From NCBI GenBank assembly GCA_035429805.1, contig DAOMFL010000011.1, positions 1 to 64,000 on the forward strand: a stretch of 64,000 nucleotides of DNA, given 5' to 3'. The notes beneath the pieces are model-generated. The model did not search any database and was not told the origin of the DNA. It saw nothing but the letters and a program-made list of their open reading frames with translations. Each line of letters starts with the position of its first letter. The first letter of the stretch is position 1. The DNA is from JALORV01 sp035429805. GTDB taxonomy: Bacteria > Pseudomonadota > Gammaproteobacteria > Burkholderiales > Burkholderiaceae_F. Below, one piece after another: positions 26,526 through 34,408 of the stretch. Position numbers and translations under genes: made by a program.

Positions 26526-28043
26526 ATGTGCGGGATCGTCGGAGTCGTTGCCAGCGGGCCGGTCAACCAGCTGCTGTACGACTCGCTGCAGCTGCTGCAG
26601 CACCGGGGCCAGGATGCGGCCGGCATCGCCACCGGAGCCGGCAACACCTTCTCGATGTGGAAGGGTAACGGGCTGGTGCGCGAGATCTTCCGCACCCGTA
26701 ACATGCGCAATCTGGCCGGCAACGTCGGAATCGCGCACGTCCGCTACCCCACTGCCGGCTCGGCCACGAGCCTGGAAGAGGCGCAGCCGTTCTACGTCAA
26801 CGCCCCGTTTGGCATCACGCTGGGCCACAACGGCAACCTGACCAACGCGGAGCAGCTGAAGAGCGAGATGTTCCGCATCGACCGCCGGCATATCAACACC
26901 ACTTCCGACTCGGAAGTCCTGCTGAACGTGCTCGCGCACGAACTGCAGGAGCAGAGCGCGACTTACACGCTGGACCCGGCGACGATCTTCCGCGCGGTCG
27001 CGGGACTCCATCGACGTGTCCGGGGCGCTTACGCCTGCGTTGCCCACATCGCCGGGCACGGCATCCTCGCGTTTCGCGACCCGTACGGCATCCGGCCGCT
27101 GTGCTACGGAATCAACGAGACCGACAGCGGGACCGAGTACCTGGTCGCGAGCGAATCGGTCGCGCTCGAGGGTCTCGGCTTCCGCTTCGTGCGCGATGTC
27201 GGTCCGGGCGAAGCGGTGTTCATCGACCTAGACGGAAATTTCTACGCGCAGCAGTGTGCGGAGCGCCACTCGCTCAATCCCTGCATTTTCGAGTACGTGT
27301 ACTTCGCCCGTCCTGATTCCGTCATCGACGGCGTCAGTGTCTATGCGTCTCGACTGAAGATGGGCGAGCACCTCGCCGAAAAAATCCGCCGCGAAATCAG
27401 CACCGGCGACATCGACGTCGTCATGCCGATTCCTGACACTTCGCGGCCGGCCGCGATGCAGCTGGCGATGAAGCTCGGACTCGAGTTCCGTGAGGGCTAT
27501 TTCAAGAATCGTTATGTCGGCCGCACCTTCATCATGCCGGGCCAGGCGGTACGGCGCAAAAGCGTGCGGCAGAAGCTGAACGCGCTGCCGACCGAGTTCA
27601 AGGGCAAGAACGTGCTGCTGGTCGACGATTCGATCGTGCGCGGGACGACGTCGCGCGAGATCGTGCACATGGCGCGCGAATCCGGGGCGAACCGCGTGAT
27701 CTTCGCTTCAGCTGCGCCGCCGGTCCGCTTTCCGAACGTCTATGGCATCGACATGCCGACGCGCAGCGAACTGATCGCGCACGACCGGTCGGATGAGGAG
27801 ATCCAGCGGATGATCGAGGCCGATGGCCTCGTCTACCAGGACATCGACGCGATGAAGGCGTCGGTTTCCGAGGTCGGGCCGCACCTGACGAGCTTCGAGT
27901 CCAGCTGCTTCGACGGCGTCTACATCACCGGTGACGTCACTCCAGAATATCTCGACCGGCTCGAGGCGAGCCGTGCCGCGTCCGGCAGCGGTGACGGCGA
28001 GCCGCGCACGCAGCTGAACCTGAACCTGGCGTCCACCGACTGA
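26526..28043 (+). CDS. purF: Amidophosphoribosyltransferase
   Basis: 505 residues, same as E. coli. It makes 5-phosphoribosylamine from PRPP and glutamine, the first committed purine step. After Met removal Cys1 (MCGIVGVVA) is the glutaminase nucleophile. The N-terminal Ntn-hydrolase domain spans about 1-235; the phosphoribosyltransferase domain carries the PRPP loop VLLVDDSIVRGTTSREIV. It is the last gene of the accD-folC-cvpA run; the next gene, metZ, has its own promoter and riboswitch. Confidence 0.97.
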   Translation: MCGIVGVVASGPVNQLLYDSLQLLQHRGQDAAGIATGAGNTFSMWKGNGLVREIFRTRNMRNLAGNVGIAHVRYPTAGSATSLEEAQPFYVNAPFGITLGHNGNLTNAEQLKSEMFRIDRRHINTTSDSEVLLNVLAHELQEQSATYTLDPATIFRAVAGLHRRVRGAYACVAHIAGHGILAFRDPYGIRPLCYGINETDSGTEYLVASESVALEGLGFRFVRDVGPGEAVFIDLDGNFYAQQCAERHSLNPCIFEYVYFARPDSVIDGVSVYASRLKMGEHLAEKIRREISTGDIDVVMPIPDTSRPAAMQLAMKLGLEFREGYFKNRYVGRTFIMPGQAVRRKSVRQKLNALPTEFKGKNVLLVDDSIVRGTTSREIVHMARESGANRVIFASAAPPVRFPNVYGIDMPTRSELIAHDRSDEEIQRMIEADGLVYQDIDAMKASVSEVGPHLTSFESSCFDGVYITGDVTPEYLDRLEASRAASGSGDGEPRTQLNLNLASTD

Positions 28044-28071
28044 TCCTGCGCTTCCCTGCGGGGCGCCGTCG

Positions 28072-28079
28072 TATACAAT
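28072..28079 (+). promoter_or_regulatory. -10 element of the metZ transcription unit
   Basis: TATACAAT provides a strong -10 (TACAAT at 28074). Transcription would start near 28086, right at the 5' edge of the SAM-II aptamer. The best -35 (TTCCCT at 28052) is poor. Confidence 0.5.
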
Positions 28080-28083
28080 CCGT

Positions 28084-28146
28084 CCATCGCGCCGATTTGA
28101 AGTCTCAGCTTGCGGGCGCTTAACAAATGCGGCTAAAGCGAGGGGC
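28084..28146 (+). promoter_or_regulatory. SAM-II riboswitch upstream of metZ
   Basis: The stretch reads like the SAM-II aptamer class. Helix P1 is GCGCC (28089-28093) with GGCGC (28115-28119). The first loop opens with GATTTGA, matching the conserved GAUUU of known SAM-II RNAs. The 3' part has TAACAAATGCGGCTAAAG (28121-28138), matching the conserved AAAUG-NNGCUAAA core that forms the pseudoknot. CTC (28104-28106) can pair with GAG (28140-28142), placing the AGGGG ribosome-binding site at the edge of the pseudoknot. SAM-II RNAs control methionine genes such as metA, metX and metZ in alpha- and some betaproteobacteria, and repress when S-adenosylmethionine is bound. The gene downstream is exactly such a target. 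Confidence 0.85.
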
Positions 28147-28150
28147 TCGA

Positions 28151-28288
28151 ATGAACCCGCTGCGCTTCTGCCGGCGGGTTTTTTTATGGCCAACCACGAC
28201 ACTCCGGGTTACGAGTTCGACACGCGCGCGATTCGGGCGGGCACCCTGCGCACGCCGTTCGGCGAGCACAGCGAAGCGCTGTTCCTGA
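28151..28288 (+). CDS. Possible 45-codon leader reading frame overlapping metZ
   Basis: The AGGGG sequence at the end of the SAM-II aptamer lies five bases before this ATG, not before metZ. The frame starts MNPLRFCRRVFLWP, reads through the terminator hairpin, crosses the metZ start out of frame and ends at a TGA 100 bases inside metZ. Nothing in the protein is recognisable. It may be accidental, or it may couple ribosome movement to hairpin folding. Confidence 0.2.
   Translation: MNPLRFCRRVFLWPTTTLRVTSSTRARFGRAPCARRSASTAKRCS
28154..28185 (+). terminator. Intrinsic terminator between SAM-II riboswitch and metZ
   Basis: AACCCGC (28154-28160) pairs with GCGGGTT (28174-28180), extendable by a U-G and a G-C pair, and the run of T residues 28179-28185 follows at once. 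The last T touches the metZ ATG at 28186. This suggests transcription attenuation by the riboswitch. GCGGG at 28112-28116, part of the aptamer, can pair with CCCGC at 28156-28160 and could act as an anti-terminator when SAM is absent. Confidence 0.75.
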
Positions 28289-29388
28289 CGTCGAGCTTCG
28301 TGTTCGACAGCGCGGCCCAGGCGGCCGAGCGCTTTGCGGGCACTGACGACGGCTACGTCTACTCGCGGTTCACGAATCCCACCGTGCGCATGTTCGAGCA
28401 GCGCCTCGCAGCGCTCGAAGGCGCTGAAGACTGCCTGGCGACAGCCTCGGGGATGTCCGCGATCATGGCCATCTGCCTCGCTGCTCTGAAGGCAGGCGAT
28501 CACGTGGTCTGCGGGGCGAACGTCTTCGGCTCGACGGTGCAGCTCTTTTCGGGCGTGCTGGCGCGCTTCGGCATCGACACGACTTTCGTCGACAGCGCGA
28601 ATTCCGCGGCCTGGCGGGCGGCGGCCACGCCGCGCACGCGGCTGTTGTTCTGCGAAACCCCATCGAATCCGCTGATGGAAGTGACCGACCTCACGGCGTT
28701 CGGCGCGCTCGGGCGCGAACTCGGTGCGCTGACCGTGGTCGACAACTGCTTCTGCACGCCGGTGGCGCAGCGTCCACTCGAATTCGGCGTCGATGTCGTC
28801 ATGCATTCGGCGACGAAGTACCTTGACGGTCAGGGCCGAGTGCTCGGCGGCGCTGTGCTCGGTTCGCGCCGCTTCGTCCGCGAGCAGGTGCTGCCGGTGC
28901 TGCGCACGACCGGGCCGAGCCTGTCACCGTTCAATGCCTGGGTGATGTTGAAGGGCCTGGAGACGCTCGGAGTGAGAATGCGCGCACAGTGTGCGGCTGC
29001 GCTCGAGCTCGCGCAGTGGCTGGAGAGGCAGCCTGGAGTTGCTCGCGTGCACTTCCCCGGCCTGCAGTCGCATCCGCAGGCGGCGCTGTGCGCCCGCCAG
29101 CAGTCCCTGCCAGGCGCCGTCGTGTCGTTCGAGGTCGTGGGCGACTCGCCGCAGCAAGCGCGTGCGAACGCATGGCGTGTCATCGATCGCGTGCGCCTGA
29201 TGTCGATCACCGCGAATCTCGGCGACACGCGTACGACCATCACGCATCCGGCGACGACAACGCATGGACGCATCAGTCCTGAAGCGCGCGAGCGCGCAGG
29301 CATCCGCGAAGGACTGATCCGCATTGCCGTGGGCCTCGAGACGGTGGCCGATCTGCAGCGCGACCTCGCGCACGCGTTCGCGGCGTAA
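28186..29388 (+). CDS. metZ: O-succinylhomoserine sulfhydrylase
   Basis: 400 residues, Cys/Met metabolism PLP enzyme. It makes homocysteine directly from O-succinylhomoserine and sulfide, feeding methionine synthesis. The PLP lysine is Lys211 in MHSATKYLDGQG; YSRFTNPTVRMFEQRLAALEG and SGMSAIMAICLAAL are typical of the MetZ branch. The family N-terminus (YEFDTRAIRAG, GEHSEALFLTSSFVF) supports ATG at 28186 even though only a T-run and hairpin lie before it, with no ribosome-binding site of its own. An O-acetylhomoserine-using MetY is less likely from length (400 against about 430). Regulation by the SAM-II riboswitch is expected. Confidence 0.93.
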   Translation: MANHDTPGYEFDTRAIRAGTLRTPFGEHSEALFLTSSFVFDSAAQAAERFAGTDDGYVYSRFTNPTVRMFEQRLAALEGAEDCLATASGMSAIMAICLAALKAGDHVVCGANVFGSTVQLFSGVLARFGIDTTFVDSANSAAWRAAATPRTRLLFCETPSNPLMEVTDLTAFGALGRELGALTVVDNCFCTPVAQRPLEFGVDVVMHSATKYLDGQGRVLGGAVLGSRRFVREQVLPVLRTTGPSLSPFNAWVMLKGLETLGVRMRAQCAAALELAQWLERQPGVARVHFPGLQSHPQAALCARQQSLPGAVVSFEVVGDSPQQARANAWRVIDRVRLMSITANLGDTRTTITHPATTTHGRISPEARERAGIREGLIRIAVGLETVADLQRDLAHAFAA

Positions 29389-29572
29389 TCCGCCGGCGCC
29401 CGGGGTAGGGCGTTCGGATGAGACTGACTGCGCGTGGAGTTCCGGCGCGTCATCTGCGCTAACACGTAAGGCGGATCGAAAGTCCGCGGCCCCTCAAACA
29501 GAATCCCTGCGCGCGTGTGGAGTTCACGGCGCACTTGCTGGCGCCTGGCGCCACATCGGGGAGCGGATTCGG

Positions 29573-30454
29573 ATGTCCAGGGCTGTATTGAAGCTGGCGC
29601 GGCACTGTGCCGCGGTGCTGCTGGTCGCCGCGGGATCAGGCGCCGGACAGGCGCAGACCACGGGCGATCCGAATGCCGGCCAGCAACTCTTCACTGCGAC
29701 GCTGTCGCCACCCTGCGCAAGCTGTCATTCCGCCACCGACCCGGCCGCGGCCAACTCGCTCAAGGCGGTGCGCGACCGGATTACTGCCCGCGCGACGCCG
29801 GCCGGAGCGGCCGGGACGATGAGCTTTGCCAAGGCGCTGGAAGCGCTCGAAAGAGCACTGACCGGCACGTCGCTCAGTGGTGCCACAACCGGGATGAACG
29901 CGCTCTTTCCGGCGCTCACTTCGACCCAGAAAGGCGACCTGGCCGCGTTCATCGCCCAGGTGACCGGCGCGGCGCCGGTGCTTCGCTACGCGCCGGCCAG
30001 CGGGCCCATTTTCCCGGCGACGGCCGTCGGCGCCACGGCCAGCGCCACGGCGACGATCAGCAACACCGGCACGGCCGATCTGGTGTTCGCGACGAACAAC
30101 GCCGCGACGATCGCTTCCGGAGGGGATGCGGCCGACTTTCGGGTGACGTCGTCCAACTGTCCCGGAACCACGCTGCGGCCGAACAGCGGCAACTGCACGG
30201 TCAACGTGACGTTCCAGCCGGCCGCCGGAACCTCGCTCACGCGCACCGCGTCGATCAGCCTGGCAACAGCGACGGGATCGTCACTGGTGCCGCTCGCCGG
30301 CAGCGTCGTTGCCGCCTCCACGTCGTCGACGGCGGCTACTTCGGGCAGCGCGGCGAATCCGCCGTCCGGCGGCGGCGGTGGAGTCGTCTGGGCGTGGCCG
30401 CTGATGCTGTTCCTGGTACTTGCCGCTCGTCGGGGGGCCTGTTCGAAACCGTAA
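29573..30454 (+). CDS. Exported cytochrome c-like / ASH-domain protein with C-terminal anchor
   Basis: 293 residues. A signal peptide (to about residue 28, ending GAGQAQ) precedes a cytochrome c-like domain with one haem site, Cys48-Ala-Ser-Cys51-His52, and a helix ending LTSTQKGDLAAFIAQVTG. Met94 or Met110 could be the axial ligand. Residues about 140-255 form an immunoglobulin-like ASH / choice-of-anchor D domain (ISNTGTADLVF, NSGNCTVNVTFQP). The end is a Gly-rich stretch, a hydrophobic helix (WAWPLMLFLVLAA) and RR, resembling GlyGly-CTERM type sorting tails handled by rhombosortase. This suggests an electron carrier displayed at the outer surface; that role is inference. It pairs with the larger homologue 43 bases downstream. 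Confidence 0.72.
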   Translation: MSRAVLKLARHCAAVLLVAAGSGAGQAQTTGDPNAGQQLFTATLSPPCASCHSATDPAAANSLKAVRDRITARATPAGAAGTMSFAKALEALERALTGTSLSGATTGMNALFPALTSTQKGDLAAFIAQVTGAAPVLRYAPASGPIFPATAVGATASATATISNTGTADLVFATNNAATIASGGDAADFRVTSSNCPGTTLRPNSGNCTVNVTFQPAAGTSLTRTASISLATATGSSLVPLAGSVVAASTSSTAATSGSAANPPSGGGGGVVWAWPLMLFLVLAARRGACSKP

Positions 30455-30497
30455 AGAGTAGCGCTGCAAAACCGCTAATGAATCAGGGACTTTTCAG

Positions 30498-32030
30498 ATG
30501 AATTGCCAATCCTCCATGACAACGACACCAATCACCGGACGGCTTTCTGCGGCACGCGTGCTACTCGCGCTGAGCATCGGACTTGCGACGACCTCGGCCT
30601 GGGCCCAGAACGCAGCAACCGGAAAGCAGCTCTACCTCAACACCAACGGATCACCGCTGAGCTGCGGCTCGAGCACCTGCCACGGGCCGGATCCTGCATT
30701 GGGCATCAAGAAGATCAAGAACGGGACCAGCGCCACGGCGATTTTGAACGCCATCAACAGCGTCAGCGAGATGAAGTTCCTGGCGAACGCGCCGTACACG
30801 GTTTCGTCGCAGCAGGCGGCGGACATCGCGGCATACATCGTCAACCCGGCCGCGGCCAATGGAGCGGCAATATCGCTTTCAGGTACCACGCTGACGTTTG
30901 GCTCGACGCAGCTGGCCGTGACCAACTCGATCTCGACTCCGGGGTCGATCACGCTGACGAACACCGGTGGTGCGGCGCTGACGATCACCGGCATTGCGAA
31001 GGGCGGAACGAACGCGTCCGAATTTTCTGCGACCGGCACGTGCTCGGGCGCCACGGTCACCGTCAATCCTGGCGCAACCTGCACGATCGGTGCGGCCTTC
31101 ACGCCGTTGGCCGCGGGCACGCGTGCCGCGACCTTCACGTTGCAGTCCAACGCGGCGACGAACCCGAGCATTACGCTGACCGGCACAGCCGCTGCTGCGG
31201 CGACGCCGAGCATCGTCCGCAGCGTGACGACGCTCGCCTTCAACACGCAGACAGTCGGGACGACGAGCGCTGCGCGGCAGGTGACAATCACCAACAATGG
31301 AACGCTGACGGTCTCGATCACGCAGGTCGCATCGACTCCGACGCCGGAATTCACGTCGACGAGCAACTGCGTCGGCAATCTGGCCGCCGGTGCGACGTGC
31401 ACGATCAACGTGACGTTCGCGCCGTCAGCGTCCGGAACGCGCAGCGGCAATCTGACGATCACTTCGAATGCGACCGGGTCTCCGCATGCGGTCACGCTCT
31501 CGGGTGCCGGCACGATCACGCCGACCGGCGCGGCCACGCTTGCGGACAGTGCGCTTAGCTTCCCGTCGACAACGACCGGCGCGACGGCCACGGCGCTCAG
31601 GACGACGCTGACGAACACCGGCAATGCCGCGCTGACGATCTCGTCGGTCGCCATCAGCGGAACCCATGCCGCCGAATTCCGGCTCGGCGCGGGCACGACC
31701 TGCGTGGCCGGCTCCCTTGCAGTGAACGCAGCGTGCCAGCTCGAGGCCGAGTTCACGCCGCAGACGTCGGGCAGCAAGATCGCGAGCCTGGTGGTGACGC
31801 ACGCGGTCGGCACGTCGTCCGTCGCCCTCGGCGGCATGGGCATGGCGGCGACGACTACTTCAGTGGGAAGCTCGCAACCCGCCGCATCGTCGACTCCTGC
31901 ACCGACGTCGTCGGCGCTGGCGCCGTCGAATCTCGGCGGCGGCGGGGCTGTCGATCCATGGATGGGCGTGCTCGTCCTGCTCCTGCCCCTGGCGCTGCGC
32001 CGGCGGCTCGAGCGGGTTGCGGCAAGCTGA
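30498..32030 (+). CDS. Exported ASH-repeat protein with N-terminal cytochrome-like segment (CX4CH)
   Basis: 510 residues. A signal peptide ends near residue 37 (SAWAQ). The N-terminal segment (38-115) has the outline of a cytochrome c, ending ISSQQAADIAAYI-like (VSSQQAADIAAYIVNP), but its haem motif is Cys56-GSST-Cys61-His62, a CX4CH spacing rather than CX2CH. Three ASH/choice-of-anchor D repeats follow (about 125-225, 230-325 and 335-445), each with the pattern GSITLTNTG ... GATCTI.. FTP. A Ser/Pro/Ala linker leads to GGGGAVDPWMGVLVLLLPLA and RRR, a sorting-type tail. AGGGA precedes the ATG at 30498; ATG 30516 is the alternative start. It forms a two-gene locus with the upstream protein. Confidence 0.7.
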   Translation: MNCQSSMTTTPITGRLSAARVLLALSIGLATTSAWAQNAATGKQLYLNTNGSPLSCGSSTCHGPDPALGIKKIKNGTSATAILNAINSVSEMKFLANAPYTVSSQQAADIAAYIVNPAAANGAAISLSGTTLTFGSTQLAVTNSISTPGSITLTNTGGAALTITGIAKGGTNASEFSATGTCSGATVTVNPGATCTIGAAFTPLAAGTRAATFTLQSNAATNPSITLTGTAAAAATPSIVRSVTTLAFNTQTVGTTSAARQVTITNNGTLTVSITQVASTPTPEFTSTSNCVGNLAAGATCTINVTFAPSASGTRSGNLTITSNATGSPHAVTLSGAGTITPTGAATLADSALSFPSTTTGATATALRTTLTNTGNAALTISSVAISGTHAAEFRLGAGTTCVAGSLAVNAACQLEAEFTPQTSGSKIASLVVTHAVGTSSVALGGMGMAATTTSVGSSQPAASSTPAPTSSALAPSNLGGGGAVDPWMGVLVLLLPLALRRRLERVAAS

Positions 32031-32058
32031 CGGGCGAAGGATCTCTCGTCTCTCTGGA

Positions 32059-32083
32059 AACGGCGCCATCGGCGCCGTTTTCA
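32059..32083 (+). terminator. Terminator after the cytochrome/ASH gene pair
   Basis: A 9-bp perfect stem, AACGGCGCC / GGCGCCGTT, with an ATC loop is followed by TTCATTT. The T-run is interrupted, so it may be moderate in strength. It isolates the pair from the isc operon. Confidence 0.7.
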
Positions 32084-32122
32084 TTTCCGGGCCGCCACAG
32101 GACCGTGCTGGCAGGGCTAAAG

Positions 32123-32151
32123 TTGACTGAAACACTCGGAATTAGTAGAAT
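32123..32151 (+). promoter_or_regulatory. isc operon promoter
   Basis: TTGACT, a 17-base spacer and TAGAAT make a near-consensus sigma-70 promoter. Transcription would begin near 32158, leaving a leader of about 69 bases before iscR. Confidence 0.8.
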
Positions 32152-32173
32152 TCCGAGCAAATTTCTCGGGAAT
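32135..32173 (+). promoter_or_regulatory. Candidate IscR operator: palindrome over the isc promoter
   Basis: CTCGGAATT (32135-32143) and AATTCCGAG (32149-32157) form a perfect 9-bp inverted repeat with a 5-base centre covering the -10 hexamer. A third half-site, CTCGGGAAT (32165-32173), repeats the first arm with one change, making a second, 7-base-spaced dyad over the start site. IscR with its [2Fe-2S] cluster represses the isc operon in E. coli from sites overlapping the promoter. The exact sequence differs from the E. coli type 1 consensus, so assignment to IscR is inference from position. Confidence 0.6.
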
Positions 32174-32226
32174 CTTCGCAGAGCGTACCGGTCACACCGA
32201 ACGCCTTCCCACCCGAAAGGACCGCG

Positions 32227-32727
32227 ATGAGACTCACCACCAAGGGCCGGTTCGCCGTAACGGCCATGATCGATCTCGCGCTGCGCGAGCACAACGGCCC
32301 AGTGACGCTCGCCGGAATCAGCCAGCGCCAGAAGATCTCCCTGTCCTACCTCGAGCAGCTGTTCGGCAAGCTGAGGCGGCACGAACTCGTGGAAAGCACG
32401 CGCGGGCCGGGCGGTGGGTACACGCTGGGGCGTGTTGCCAAGGACATCACGGTGGCCGACATCATCTTCGCGGTCGATGAGCCGCTTGATGCGACTCAGT
32501 GCGGCGGCAAGGAGAACTGCCAGGACGATCAGCGTTGCATGACGCACGATCTCTGGGCCAATCTGAACGCACGGATGGTCGACTACCTCGACTCCGTCAG
32601 CCTTGCAGACCTTGTCGAACAGCAGAAGACGCGCGTGGAGTCGAACGCCTCCGCCGCCGTGTTGCACGATAATCGCGGACGGGTCCGCTCCGAGGCCGAT
32701 CAGAAGAGCGAGACCGCGCTGACGTAA
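32227..32727 (+). CDS. iscR: Fe-S cluster-sensing Rrf2-family regulator IscR
   Basis: 166 residues. A winged-helix Rrf2 protein that senses Fe-S demand. The cluster ligands are all present at the E. coli positions: Cys92, Cys98, Cys104 and His107 (CGGKENCQDDQRCMTH). The DNA-binding N-terminus begins MRLTTKGRFAVTAMIDLAL, and the wing is TRGPGGGYTLGR. It heads the isc operon and probably represses it through the palindrome upstream. The ATG follows GAAAGGACCG. Confidence 0.96.
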   Translation: MRLTTKGRFAVTAMIDLALREHNGPVTLAGISQRQKISLSYLEQLFGKLRRHELVESTRGPGGGYTLGRVAKDITVADIIFAVDEPLDATQCGGKENCQDDQRCMTHDLWANLNARMVDYLDSVSLADLVEQQKTRVESNASAAVLHDNRGRVRSEADQKSETALT

Positions 32728-32740
32728 CGAAAGCAGACTG

Positions 32741-33949
32741 ATGCAGCTTCCGATTTATCTCGACTACTCGGCGACGACGCCGGTGGACCCACGCGTCGTC
32801 GACGCGATGATCCCGTGGCTGCGCAATCACTTCGGCAACCCGGCATCCCGCAGCCACGCCTACGGCTGGGAAGCCGAAAAGGCGGTCGAAGCGGCGCGCG
32901 AGAACGTTGCTGCGCTGGTGAACTGCGATCCGCGCGAACTGATCTGGACTTCCGGGGCCACCGAGTCGATCAACCTGGCGCTCAAGGGAGCGGCCCACTT
33001 CTACAAGGACAAAGGCAGGCACCTTGTGACCGTCAAGACAGAGCACAAGGCGACGCTCGACACGATGCGTGAGCTCGAGCGCGACGGCTTCGAGGTCACC
33101 TACATGGACGTCGATGCCAACGGACTGCTCGACCTCGGAAAACTTGAGGCGACACTGCGGCCTGACACGATCCTGGTCTCGGTCATGTTCGTGAACAACG
33201 AGATCGGCGTGATCCAGGACATTCCGTCGATCGGCCAGATGTGCCGTGCGCGCGGGATCATCTTTCACGTTGACGCGGCTCAGGCGACTGGCAAGGTCGT
33301 CGTCGACCTCGAGCAGCTGAAGGTCGACCTGATGTCGTTCTCGGCGCACAAGACTTACGGGCCGAAAGGTGTCGGCGCGCTCTACGTCCGCCGCAAGCCA
33401 CGCGTCCGGCTCGAGGCGCAGATGCACGGCGGCGGGCACGAGCGCGGACTGCGCTCCGGCACGCTGCCCACGCACCAGATCGTCGGCATGGGTGAGGCGT
33501 TCCGTATCGCCAGGGAAGAGATGGCGACCGAGAACGAGCGCATCCGCATGCTGCGCGACCGCCTGTGGGCGGGGCTGTCGCAGATCGAGCAGGTGTACCT
33601 CAACGGCGATCTCGAGCAGCGCGTGCCGCACAACCTCAATGTCAGCTTCAACTTCGTCGAAGGCGAAAGCCTGATCATGGCGATCAAGGACGTCGCGGTG
33701 TCGTCGGGCTCGGCCTGCACGTCGGCATCGCTCGAACCGTCGTACGTGCTGCGCGCGCTCGGTCGCAGCGACGAACTCGCGCACAGCTCGATCCGGTTCA
33801 CCGTCGGCCGCTTCACGACGCAGGAGGAGATCGACTACACGGTCAGTCTCGTGACGCGCCAGGTCGCGCGGCTGCGCGAGATGTCACCTCTTTGGGAAAT
33901 GTACAAGGACGGCGTCGACCTCAGCACTGTGCAGTGGGCGGCGCATTAA
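32741..33949 (+). CDS. iscS: Cysteine desulfurase IscS
   Basis: 402 residues (E. coli 404). It removes sulfur from cysteine via a persulfide and passes it to IscU, TusA, ThiI and others. The PLP lysine is Lys204 (SFSAHKTYGPKGVG) and the persulfide-forming cysteine is Cys326 in SSGSACTSASLEPSYVL. The N-terminus IYLDYSATTPVDPRV is standard for group I desulfurases. It follows iscR by 13 bases and precedes iscU by 21. Confidence 0.97.
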   Translation: MQLPIYLDYSATTPVDPRVVDAMIPWLRNHFGNPASRSHAYGWEAEKAVEAARENVAALVNCDPRELIWTSGATESINLALKGAAHFYKDKGRHLVTVKTEHKATLDTMRELERDGFEVTYMDVDANGLLDLGKLEATLRPDTILVSVMFVNNEIGVIQDIPSIGQMCRARGIIFHVDAAQATGKVVVDLEQLKVDLMSFSAHKTYGPKGVGALYVRRKPRVRLEAQMHGGGHERGLRSGTLPTHQIVGMGEAFRIAREEMATENERIRMLRDRLWAGLSQIEQVYLNGDLEQRVPHNLNVSFNFVEGESLIMAIKDVAVSSGSACTSASLEPSYVLRALGRSDELAHSSIRFTVGRFTTQEEIDYTVSLVTRQVARLREMSPLWEMYKDGVDLSTVQWAAH

Positions 33950-33970
33950 GAACTGCAAGGCAGGGAAACC

Positions 33971-34387
33971 ATGGCATACAGCAACAAGGTCATCGATCAC
34001 TACGAAAACCCGCGCAACGTCGGTTCCTTCGACAAAGGCGACGAGAGCATTGGCACCGGCATGGTCGGCGCGCCGGCGTGCGGTGACGTGATGAAGCTTC
34101 AGATCAAGGTCAACGAGCGCGGCATCATCGAGGATGCGCGCTTCAAGACGTATGGCTGCGGCTCGGCAATCGCGTCGTCGTCGCTGGTGACCGAGTGGGT
34201 CAAGGGCAAGACGCTCGACGAGGCGGGCCGGATCAAGAACACGCAGATTGCAGAGGAACTGGCTCTGCCACCGGTGAAGATCCACTGTTCGATTCTCGCA
34301 GAGGACGCGATCAAGGCCGCCGTCGACGACTATCGCCGCAAGCACGGCCAGGCCGATCAATCCGTTGCTGAACCCAAGGCCGCCTGA
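33971..34387 (+). CDS. iscU: Fe-S cluster scaffold IscU
   Basis: 138 residues. The scaffold on which [2Fe-2S] clusters are built before HscA/HscB-driven transfer. The three cluster cysteines and the conserved Asp are Cys37 and Asp39 (GAPACGDVMKLQI), Cys63 (YGCGSAIASSS) and Cys106 (KIHCSILAEDAI). The LPPVK chaperone-recognition motif that HscA binds is intact at 99-103. The C-terminus is about ten residues longer than in E. coli and is acidic/Ala-rich. Confidence 0.97.
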   Translation: MAYSNKVIDHYENPRNVGSFDKGDESIGTGMVGAPACGDVMKLQIKVNERGIIEDARFKTYGCGSAIASSSLVTEWVKGKTLDEAGRIKNTQIAEELALPPVKIHCSILAEDAIKAAVDDYRRKHGQADQSVAEPKAA

Positions 34388-34408
34388 ACCATGCAGGAGA
34401 GCAAGGCA

